Origin: Bacteroidota bacterium
GTDB taxonomy: Bacteria; Bacteroidota; Bacteroidia; Chitinophagales; UBA2359
Assembly (NCBI GenBank): GCA_020627525.1
Contig: JAHDGP010000256.1
Coordinates: 1-6,787 of the forward strand
Direction: 5' to 3'
DNA length: 6,787 bases
Shown here piece by piece: positions 1-5,417 of this stretch. Made by a program: the position numbers and the translations under genes. Positions within the stretch are counted from its first letter, which is position 1. Each line of letters starts with the position of its first letter. Under the pieces are notes generated by a model. The model saw nothing but the letters and a program-made list of their open reading frames with translations. It searched no databases and had not been told where the DNA came from.

Positions 1-1
1 A

Positions 2-520
2 ATTTTTCATTTATCTACACATGCAACAGAAACTGATTCTGTATCAAAAATGCCGTCAATTTATTTTAGTGACACGAGCTTAAATATAAACCAAATTTAT
101 GCTTCCAAAATAAAAGCAAATTTTGTGGTATTAAGTGCTTGTAAAGCTGGAATTGGAGAGGCAATAAAAGGAGAAGGCGTAATGAGTTTAAACAGAGGTT
201 TTGCTTTCAACGGTGTGTCAAGTATTCTATCGAATTTAAGTGAGATAAATGATGAATCTAGTGCAGCTTTGATGAATAACTTTTTTGAATTTTTAAAAAA
301 TGGTGACAGAAAAGATCTTGCATTGAGAAAAGCACAACTTGAATTAATCAACAGTGAAGATTTTACTAAGCCTTGTTTTTGGGCGTCTTATAATTTAATT
401 GGAGATACCAAGCCTCTGTTCGAAAAGCAAACAAATGGTAAAAAGTATTTATTTACAATATTGGGTTTGCTAGGTATACTTTTTTTTGGCATAAGAACTT
501 TGAAGCTAAAATCAAAATAG
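2..520 (+). CDS. CHAT-domain protein, C-terminal part (left-edge partial), with C-terminal membrane anchor
   Basis: The reading frame is open to the left edge, so the gene starts outside the window; the ATG at 50 is internal because conserved CHAT sequence lies before it. CHAT domains are caspase-like cysteine peptidases with a His/Cys dyad. The visible 172 residues show the His in LSTHA (codon 20-22) and the Cys in VVLSAC (codon 140-142). The family hallmarks GEGVMSLNRGF, a modified SLWxVND region (here NLSEIND, without the Trp), ALRKAQL and FWASYNLIGD follow. After the domain, visible residues about 149-165 form one hydrophobic helix, followed by a lysine-rich tail, suggesting membrane anchoring. 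In Bacteroidota such domains usually follow TPR repeats, but that part cannot be seen here. Substrate and role are unknown. The CHAT call is firm; protease activity is inferred from the intact dyad. Confidence 0.9.
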   Translation: MFHLSTHATETDSVSKMPSIYFSDTSLNINQIYASKIKANFVVLSACKAGIGEAIKGEGVMSLNRGFAFNGVSSILSNLSEINDESSAALMNNFFEFLKNGDRKDLALRKAQLELINSEDFTKPCFWASYNLIGDTKPLFEKQTNGKKYLFTILGLLGILFFGIRTLKLKSK

Positions 521-522
521 TA

Positions 523-557
523 CTCGTCTCGAACGGTATGCGGCTAACGGATTGCGA
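523..557. other. short GC-rich intergenic patch after the CHAT gene
   Basis: About 35 bases of clearly higher GC (roughly 60 percent) than the AT-rich surroundings, directly after the CHAT stop codon. It carries two AACGG copies (532-536 and 546-550) and ends in GGATTGCG. It does not code for anything I can see and is not part of the terminator hairpin that follows. It may be a remnant of a dispersed intergenic repeat or of a recombination junction. I could not fit it to an integron attC consensus. Confidence 0.3.
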
Positions 558-577
558 TTTTAAAGAAATACAAATAA

Positions 578-612
578 AAGAAAAGGCATTTGCAAAGCAA
601 ATGCCTTTTCTT
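578..612. terminator. bidirectional hairpin terminator between CHAT gene and small exported protein
   Basis: A perfect 16-bp inverted repeat (arms 578-593 and 597-612) with an AAA loop and a GGCATTTGC core. T-rich sequence follows on the + side and A-rich sequence precedes it, which reads as T-rich on the - strand. It lies 57 bases after the CHAT stop and 20 bases after the stop of the opposite-strand gene, so it can end transcripts from both directions. Confidence 0.85.
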
Positions 613-632
613 CTTTTACTTTTACTTGAAAA

Positions 633-1055
633 TTAACTGTCTGCAGTATCTACTGGTTTTAAACAAGGAAGACAATATGGCTTCTTATATCTGTAAGGTG
701 TTAAGCCTTCCCACCAAGCATTATAAATTCCATCTTGACCTGGTCCACAATGGCATGGAGGTACCATGTTTGCCTCATAACCCTCTGTTGTTAAGGTCTT
801 TACCTCACCATTAACAGAAGTTGCGATTTCAAGAAACGTCTGACCGCTGCTTTCAGTTAATATTTTTGCACTTAATATTTCCACATCACCCATCAAACTA
901 GAAATCTTTGAAATCTCGTTCTTGTCAAGTGCTTCCGTCACCACAACTGCTTCTTCATTCAGTGTTGGTCTCTCCGAAAAAGTGGTAAAAAGTGAACTTG
1001 TCATAAATGATGACAAAACAAGCACTACGCATAGTGCTGAAATTAAAATTCTCAT
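633..1055 (-). CDS. small exported protein with CxC...CxxC cysteines, unknown function
   Basis: A 140-residue protein I do not recognise. Residues about 1-25 (MRILISALCVVLVLSS...) form a hydrophobic signal peptide with a basic second residue. There is no clear lipobox, so a soluble periplasmic or secreted product is more likely than a lipoprotein. Residues 30-95 are acidic to neutral with alternating hydrophobic positions. The C-terminal 45 residues hold the notable part: Cys101 and Cys103 in PPCHCGPGQ, an aromatic stretch with two Trp (114-115), and Cys128 and Cys131 in YCLPCLKP. The four cysteines could form two disulfides or a metal site. The start fits a promoter candidate 22 bases upstream and the gene ends just before a strong terminator, so it is probably transcribed alone. 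It could be a phylum-specific secreted peptide; no enzymatic motif is visible. Confidence 0.75.
   Translation of the reverse strand: MRILISALCVVLVLSSFMTSSLFTTFSERPTLNEEAVVVTEALDKNEISKISSLMGDVEILSAKILTESSGQTFLEIATSVNGEVKTLTTEGYEANMVPPCHCGPGQDGIYNAWWEGLTPYRYKKPYCLPCLKPVDTADS
1021..1038 (-). promoter_or_regulatory. hairpin in the early coding region of the small exported protein
   Basis: A perfect inverted repeat AGCACTA/TAGTGCT (1021-1027 and 1032-1038) falls in codons 6-12 of the gene, about 15 bases after its ATG. In the mRNA the four-base loop reads UGCG, which fits the UNCG tetraloop pattern. It may affect translation initiation or may simply reflect the coding of the signal peptide. Confidence 0.25.
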
Positions 1056-1077
1056 GATAATATGTATTAGTGTGATA

Positions 1078-1108
1078 TAAATGTAATAAACACTTGTGAT
1101 ATTTCAAA
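1078..1108 (-). promoter_or_regulatory. candidate Bacteroidota-type promoter for the small exported protein
   Basis: On the - strand, TTTG (1105-1108) is followed after 19 bases by TACATTTA (1078-1085). This matches the Bacteroidota housekeeping pattern TTTG-N19-21-TAnnTTTG at 11 of the 12 positions counted without spacer, the two n positions included. It ends 22 bases before the start codon, a normal leader length. Confidence 0.45.
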
Positions 1109-1190
1109 ATAACTAATGTAATATTTTCCAATATATTGTTTGATTTATAAGATTGGTGTTAGAAACATTCATAAAAGTGAGCTATTGTTT

Positions 1191-1208
1191 AACTCATTGA
1201 TCTGAGTT
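1191..1208. repeat. inverted repeat AACTCA-N6-TGAGTT, possible operator
   Basis: Perfect 6-bp arms around TTGATC in the middle of the divergent region. The size suits a dimeric regulator site, but arms this short also arise by chance. Confidence 0.2.
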
Positions 1209-1335
1209 GTATAATAAATATCAAAGGGTTTTCTGAAAAAAATGTAACTATTGAGTTTGCTCCTCAAAAAGCTAATTTTCATAATTTCAACCTCACAGAG
1301 ATTGCTTATTTACTTATCGTTTTTATGAGAGTGCC

Positions 1336-1356
1336 CTTATTAAATATTATAATAAG
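1336..1356. repeat. inverted repeat CTTATTA-N7-TAATAAG, possible operator
   Basis: Perfect 7-bp arms with a 7-base AT-only centre. The right arm ends 23 bases before the TAnnTTTG element of the outer-membrane protein gene, which is where an activator or repressor would bind. AT-rich composition makes a chance origin plausible. Confidence 0.25.
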
Positions 1357-1379
1357 AATGCCAATCATTTTAAATATAG

Positions 1380-1387
1380 TACATTTG
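1380..1387 (+). promoter_or_regulatory. candidate -7 element (exact TAnnTTTG) for the outer-membrane protein gene
   Basis: TACATTTG is an exact match to the Bacteroidota -7 consensus and ends 26 bases before the ATG at 1414. The matching -33 position (about 1357-1360, AATG) is poor, which would fit an activator-dependent promoter. Confidence 0.45.
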
Positions 1388-1413
1388 CCATCTGAAAATG
1401 TAAACTACAAATA

Positions 1414-2181
1414 ATGATTTTTAATAAATACAATCTGCTAATTATATTATGTTTTTTTATTATAAGAAATGCACAAGCTCAAATAACTACTGATCGACCT
1501 GATCAAACAGAGAGTTCTTCTACAGTTGGAATTGGTAATTTACAAATTGAAGGCGGTCTTTTGATTGGCTTCACAGGAAGTAACGGCAGTTCTGTTAGAC
1601 AAATTTTGGCGCCCACAAATCTTTTTAGGTATGGAATAACGGATGGTATTGAAATTAGATTTCTAAGTCAATTTGAAACATCGAAATTTAGAAATGCTTT
1701 TGAATATGAATCTATTCAGGGAATAAGCGATTTAGAAATTGGTACAAAAATTCAAGTTTTACAAAATGAAAACAAAAATACGGAAATTGCTTTTCTCTCT
1801 CATTTAATTATTCCATCTGGAAGTAATGAATTTTCAAGTAAAAAATTTGGTACTATTAACAAAATATCTATCGCCCATGAGTTAAATGAAAACATGGGAG
1901 TTGGATACAATATTGGTTACAACTATTTTGGTGAAGAAAATGGTGATTTGACATATTCTTTGGCACTTGGAATTGCAGTTAATGAAAAAGTAGGAATTTA
2001 TATCGAACCGTATGGAGAAATTGTAAACCTAGAAAAACATGAAATGAATTTTGATGCTGGATTTACTTATTTACCAAATCAAAATTTACAATTCGACTTT
2101 TCATTTGGAACCGGTATTAGTAAACGGATGAATTATATTTCAATTGGAGGTAGTTGGTTGCTCTTAAAGGATAAAAACTAG
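1414..2181 (+). CDS. outer-membrane beta-barrel protein, Phenol_MetA_deg ('transporter') family
   Basis: A 255-residue exported protein. Residues 1-22 are a signal peptide ending NAQAQ, with cleavage likely before Gln23. The mature N-terminus begins with TTDRPDQTES at 25-34 and then GNLQIEGG, the signature start of the family often annotated 'transporter' or 'putative MetA-pathway of phenol degradation' (PF13557), which forms an outer-membrane barrel. Regularly spaced amphipathic strands follow to the C-terminus, which ends in an aromatic strand (NYISIGGSWLLLKDKN). The length is typical for the family. Substrate and true role are not established; the phenol link in the name should not be taken as function here. 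An in-frame stop at 1393-1395 supports this ATG. It stands alone, with its own promoter candidate and a terminator 36 bases downstream. Confidence 0.88.
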   Translation: MIFNKYNLLIILCFFIIRNAQAQITTDRPDQTESSSTVGIGNLQIEGGLLIGFTGSNGSSVRQILAPTNLFRYGITDGIEIRFLSQFETSKFRNAFEYESIQGISDLEIGTKIQVLQNENKNTEIAFLSHLIIPSGSNEFSSKKFGTINKISIAHELNENMGVGYNIGYNYFGEENGDLTYSLALGIAVNEKVGIYIEPYGEIVNLEKHEMNFDAGFTYLPNQNLQFDFSFGTGISKRMNYISIGGSWLLLKDKN

Positions 2182-2217
2182 ACATTTTTAAAAATCATTG
2201 ACAAGAAAACAATAGGC

Positions 2218-2248
2218 AAAATGTAAACCCCGCTAGGGATTACATTTT
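2218..2248. terminator. hairpin terminator between the two outer-membrane-type genes
   Basis: Arms AAAATGTAA (2218-2226) and TTACATTTT (2240-2248) enclose an A/A mismatch and a CCC/GGG inner stem with loop CGCTA. A T-rich run (2245-2253) follows on +. It lies 36 bases after the + gene and 27 bases after the end of the - gene. It should be a good terminator for +, and a weaker one for - because the T run there is only four bases. Confidence 0.8.
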
Positions 2249-2275
2249 TGTTTAGAGCATAACAATTGGCTCGTT

Positions 2276-2944
2276 TTAATTTACATATTTCTTTGGGTTC
2301 TTTAAGAAAAATCTAAAATACAAAGCAGCTGTAACCGCCATTTCACTATCTATAAATTGCTCATCTACAATACCACAAGCGATCTTCAGTCCCAAAGATG
2401 GTCTTCTGTTAAGTTTTCCTTTATTATCTCGAACTTTAAAAATTGGTGCAAAGAATTTTACATAACCTCCTAAGAAGGTACCGCCGCCAATATTGTCTCC
2501 TGAATCATTTCCACCATGTAAAAAAATATAGGTTGTAGCTCCTGCATCTATATACAAATTGTGCTGGAGTTCTTGTCTAAGGTATAATGAAAATCCAAGT
2601 AAACTTAAATAAGGGTTAAAACCATTGCCACCAAAGTGATTGTCTGAGATAAATGCATACATTCCTGCATTGTGGAGTAGGTTGAACTCAAACCCTATTG
2701 CTGTAGTTTGATCCAAATAGAAGCTGTTGTTAAGGGTCAACTCTGCAACGAAAACATCAAGCCCCAACACGTAGGTTCCAGGTTTCAGTTTTAGTTGTTG
2801 ATTTCGAGGAACAAATTTTTTGACGTTTGCAGAGTCCTTATTGGTTTTTTCTGACTCTTCATTCGATTGTCCAACTAAGTTTATTGAAGCAAAAGTAATT
2901 AACATTATGACTAATACAAATTGGGATATTTGATATGGAAACAT
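2276..2944 (-). CDS. exported protein of unknown function, probably an outer-membrane beta-barrel
   Basis: A 222-residue protein that I cannot assign to a named family. Residues about 8-25 are a hydrophobic signal peptide ending LVGQ, with cleavage likely near 24-26. A short charged linker (NEESEKTNKDSANVKK) follows. From about residue 55 onward there are alternating hydrophobic and aromatic stretches typical of beta-strands (GTYVLGLDVFVAEL, AIGFEFNLL, LSLLGFSLYLRQEL, LYIDAGATTYIFLH). A glycine-rich turn (about 152-162) and a last strand, AVTAALYFRFFLKN, near the C-terminus come next. This pattern suggests a small outer-membrane barrel of 8-10 strands. No catalytic motif is visible. It is convergent with the 'transporter' family gene and divergent from dnaG, so it is probably monocistronic. 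A functional tie to either neighbour is not supported. Confidence 0.75.
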   Translation of the reverse strand: MFPYQISQFVLVIMLITFASINLVGQSNEESEKTNKDSANVKKFVPRNQQLKLKPGTYVLGLDVFVAELTLNNSFYLDQTTAIGFEFNLLHNAGMYAFISDNHFGGNGFNPYLSLLGFSLYLRQELQHNLYIDAGATTYIFLHGGNDSGDNIGGGTFLGGYVKFFAPIFKVRDNKGKLNRRPSLGLKIACGIVDEQFIDSEMAVTAALYFRFFLKNPKKYVN

Positions 2945-2969
2945 GGCTTGAGTGTTAATTTATTAAGGA

Positions 2970-2977
2970 TAAATATA
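2970..2977 (-). promoter_or_regulatory. weak candidate -7 element for the exported barrel-like protein
   Basis: On the - strand TATATTTA matches TAnnTTTG at 7 of 8 positions (n positions included), 25 bases before the ATG. I found no good -33 TTTG at the right distance, so the call rests on position and one box only. Confidence 0.25.
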
Positions 2978-3000
2978 GTATAATTTTGAATATTATTTTA

Positions 3001-3015
3001 TTTCATTAAATGAAA
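3001..3015. repeat. palindrome TTTCATT-A-AATGAAA, possible operator
   Basis: A perfect 15-base palindrome with a single central A, in the 196-bp divergent region between the barrel-like gene and dnaG. A second, shorter one (TTCTAT-TC-ATAGAA) is at 3052-3065. Either could bind a dimeric regulator. Both are AT-rich and could be chance. Confidence 0.25.
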
Positions 3016-3111
3016 GTATTTAGAATGGTGGATTTTTGTTTCAAACTGGCTTTCTATTCATAGAAGTAAAGATTTTATTTGATTGAATTATTTTTTCAAA
3101 TGTAAATTGTA

Positions 3112-3119
3112 TATTATTG
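3112..3119 (+). promoter_or_regulatory. weak candidate -7 element for dnaG
   Basis: TATTATTG matches TAnnTTTG at 7 of 8 positions (n positions included) and ends 21 bases before the dnaG ATG. The -33 position has no TTTG, so strength and even use of this site are uncertain. Confidence 0.25.
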
Positions 3120-3140
3120 CGTATTGATAAATGATTTCTT

Positions 3141-5072
3141 ATGATTCCTGCGGATAAAGTTGCGTCCATTCAAGATGCTGCACAGATTGAAAATGTAATA
3201 GGGGAGTATGTCAACCTTAAAAAGCGAGGCTCTAACTTATTGGGATTGTGTCCTTTCCATAATGAAAAGACTCCTTCTTTTAGTGTGTCTCCAACCAAAG
3301 GGATTTTCAAATGTTTTGGTTGTGGCAGAGCAGGTGATTCTACCAAGTTCATAATGGAACACGAACAATTGTCTTATCCTGAGGCATTGCGTTTTTTGGC
3401 GAATAAATACAACATAGAAATTGAGGAGATCAATACAGATGAAGCAAGAGCTGAAAAACTGTTTTTTGACAGTTTACACATCATCAATGAATTTGCTCAA
3501 AAGCACTATACCAATAACCTTGTGAACATACCTGAAGGGCAAAACATTGGATTATCCTATTTTAAAGAAAGAGGTTTTAGAAACAACACTATTGAAAAAT
3601 TTCAATTGGGTTACAGTATTGACTCTTTTGATGATTTTTTTAATGCAGCCAAAAAGAAAGGTTTTAAAGAAGAGTATTTATTGAAGTTGGGCTTGGTCAG
3701 TCAGAAGAACAATAAGATATATGATTTTTTAAGAGGTCGTGTAATGTTTCCGATCCATTCTATTTCAGGAAAGGTAATCGCCTTTGCTGGTCGAACATTA
3801 TTAACTGATAAAAAAATACCTAAATATGTAAATTCTCCCGAGTCAGAAGTATACAACAAAAGCCGAGAGCTTTACGGTCTTTATCTCGCTAAAAAATCCA
3901 TTCGAAAAAACGACAACTGTTTTTTAGTGGAGGGTTATACCGATGTTATTTCTCTTCACCAAGCGGGAATTGAAAATGTGGTTGCTTCGTCGGGAACCTC
4001 TTTAACTACTGACCAAATTAGAAGGATAAAAAGATTTACATCCAATATCACTATTTTGTATGATGGAGATGCTGCTGGGCAACAAGCAGCACTCAGAGGA
4101 ACCGATTTGATATTGGAAGCAGATATGAATGTTAAGGTGGCTATTTTGCCAGAAGGCGATGACCCAGATTCATTTATTCAAAAAATAGGACACAGCGGTT
4201 TTGAAACTTACATTGCGGATAATGCTAGAGATTTCGTTTTTTTTAAAACCAATCATTTACTAGAAAAAACAAAAAATGATCCTATCAAAAGGGCGGGACT
4301 TGTAAAAGATGTTGTCTCTACGCTGGCTAAAATTCCTGATCCGATAAAGCGGGCTTTGTACATTAAGCAGTGTAGTGCCTTATTGGAAATAAACGAAAGG
4401 ATAATAATAAATGAAACCAATAAGGTTAAATCTCAGGATTTTAAAAAGTATGTAGATAAAAAACAAGCACCTAAAACTCAGGTGGATACAACGAGTGTTC
4501 CAGATCGTTACGACGAAGAAAGCAAGGCGCCTGCTTCAAGTTTGGATGACTCTCTTGAAATGTTGGAAGAAATGATGATTCAAGTGTTGTTCAATTTTGG
4601 TCATCAATCATTGAAAAGTGGCGCATTTGTAGCTCCTTACATCGTCGGTCAGTTGAAACGATCTGATATAGTTTTTAAAAATGAATTGTATCAAGAAATC
4701 GTAAATATTTATCTTGAAAAATTGAAAAATGGTGAGCTTCCAAATACCGAGTTTTTCCAGAAACATTCTAAGAAAGAAGTGTCAGACTTGTGTGCCCATT
4801 TGACTTTTGATAAATATGAACTAAGTGAAAACTGGGAATTGAAACATCAGATTTTTGTGAAAACAATTTCGCAAAACTTTGAAGAAGAAGTTGTAAACCT
4901 TGTAAACAGGTTTAAGCTTAAGCATTTGATGATAATGATAAAAGAAAATCAAGACCGAATGAAAACGGAGAAGGATGGTAAAGAGCTATCCAGAATTTTA
5001 AAGATACATCAAAGGCTTCTACAAATGCAACAAGAATTGGCTGTTTTGTTGAGAATTGTTATTATAAAATGA
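3141..5072 (+). CDS. dnaG: DNA primase DnaG
   Basis: The 643-residue primase that lays RNA primers at the replication fork while bound to the DnaB helicase. All domains are present. The N-terminal CHC2 zinc ribbon has ligands Cys37, His40, Cys58 and Cys61 (CPFHNEKTPSF ... CFGCG). The catalytic core of about residues 110-370 contains the TOPRIM fold, with Glu264 in VEGYTDV, Asp308/Asp310 in YDGDAAG and Asp341/Asp343 in DDPDSF, which are the metal-binding acidic residues. A polar linker (about 430-465) leads to a helical C-terminal helicase-interaction region (about 470-643). Length is normal for Bacteroidota. The start is secure: the N-terminus MIPADKVASIQDAA is family-like and an in-frame TGA at 3132-3134 excludes earlier starts. 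It stands alone, not in an rpsU-dnaG-rpoD arrangement. No defect is seen. Confidence 0.98.
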   Translation: MIPADKVASIQDAAQIENVIGEYVNLKKRGSNLLGLCPFHNEKTPSFSVSPTKGIFKCFGCGRAGDSTKFIMEHEQLSYPEALRFLANKYNIEIEEINTDEARAEKLFFDSLHIINEFAQKHYTNNLVNIPEGQNIGLSYFKERGFRNNTIEKFQLGYSIDSFDDFFNAAKKKGFKEEYLLKLGLVSQKNNKIYDFLRGRVMFPIHSISGKVIAFAGRTLLTDKKIPKYVNSPESEVYNKSRELYGLYLAKKSIRKNDNCFLVEGYTDVISLHQAGIENVVASSGTSLTTDQIRRIKRFTSNITILYDGDAAGQQAALRGTDLILEADMNVKVAILPEGDDPDSFIQKIGHSGFETYIADNARDFVFFKTNHLLEKTKNDPIKRAGLVKDVVSTLAKIPDPIKRALYIKQCSALLEINERIIINETNKVKSQDFKKYVDKKQAPKTQVDTTSVPDRYDEESKAPASSLDDSLEMLEEMMIQVLFNFGHQSLKSGAFVAPYIVGQLKRSDIVFKNELYQEIVNIYLEKLKNGELPNTEFFQKHSKKEVSDLCAHLTFDKYELSENWELKHQIFVKTISQNFEEEVVNLVNRFKLKHLMIMIKENQDRMKTEKDGKELSRILKIHQRLLQMQQELAVLLRIVIIK

Positions 5073-5344
5073 AGCACAGATTTCACATTACATTGAAATT
5101 TAGAAGTTTGTTGATCAAGCATTATAGATTATAAAATAATTTGTAATATATAAATAAAAAAATATTATAGTTTTAAAAAGTTTTGTTATCTTGTAACAGA
5201 ATTGAGCTAAGGATATAGTTGTTATTGAGTTATGATGTTTGATAACAGATAATAGTCCTATTTAATTCTATAATTAGGTAAATGATAAATGGAAAATCTA
5301 GATGTGTTGTTTGTTTGGATATTGACCATTTATTGATAGGTAAT
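5073..5344. other. 272-bp spacer after dnaG, no gene seen
   Basis: AT-rich non-coding sequence between the dnaG stop and the next terminator hairpin. No hairpin terminator lies close to dnaG, so its transcript may run to the shared hairpin at 5345-5374 and carry a long 3' tail. One 31-codon frame (5282-5377) runs through the terminator stem and is judged spurious. I see no tRNA, repeat array or clear promoter here. Confidence 0.5.
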
Positions 5345-5374
5345 AAAAAGTCTGGCATTTATGCCAGACTTTTT
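5345..5374. terminator. strong bidirectional terminator between dnaG and the T9SS repeat protein
   Basis: A perfect 14-bp inverted repeat (AAAAAGTCTGGCAT at 5345-5358, ATGCCAGACTTTTT at 5361-5374) with a very short loop and T runs on both strands. It is 43 bases past the stop of the - strand gene and 272 bases past dnaG, so it mainly belongs to the former but can stop both. Confidence 0.9.
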
Positions 5375-5417
5375 TGATTTAGTAATTTTGTATAGCTGTT
5401 AATAGATATATTACATT

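Larger units (their letters stand above)
1056..1413. other. 358-bp divergent intergenic control region
   Basis: Non-coding, AT-rich DNA between two genes that diverge. It holds promoter candidates at both ends (1078-1108 on -, 1380-1387 on +) and two inverted repeats that could be operators: AACTCA-N6-TGAGTT at 1191-1208 and CTTATTA-N7-TAATAAG at 1336-1356. I found no convincing small ORF, RNA gene or terminator in the middle part (about 1110-1335). Confidence 0.5.

Noticed and set aside
97..351. 84-codon open frame on the - strand inside the CHAT gene
   Set aside because: It lies antisense to strongly conserved CHAT motifs and its product shows no recognisable domain; it is a shadow of the real gene.
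523..557. Integron attC-like site after the CHAT gene
   Set aside because: The AAC-containing heptamers do not fit the RYYYAAC/GTTRRRY consensus and no paired arms are visible, so only an unexplained GC-rich patch is reported.
590..814. 74-codon open frame on the + strand opposite the small exported protein
   Set aside because: It starts inside the terminator hairpin, is antisense to a gene with a clear signal peptide, and has no family features.
1..1055. A CHAT-gasdermin type cell-death pair formed by the CHAT gene and its neighbour
   Set aside because: The neighbour is on the opposite strand, has a signal peptide and four cysteines, and does not resemble a gasdermin, so no pair is supported.
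1414..2181. A role of the outer-membrane protein in phenol degradation
   Set aside because: Only the historical family name points to this; no degradation genes are nearby and the family is broad.
3170..3352. 60-codon open frame on the - strand inside dnaG
   Set aside because: It is antisense to the conserved zinc-binding region of DnaG and is explained by that gene.
5282..5377. 31-codon open frame on + after dnaG
   Set aside because: It reads straight through both arms of the terminator hairpin and has no convincing ribosome site or family features.
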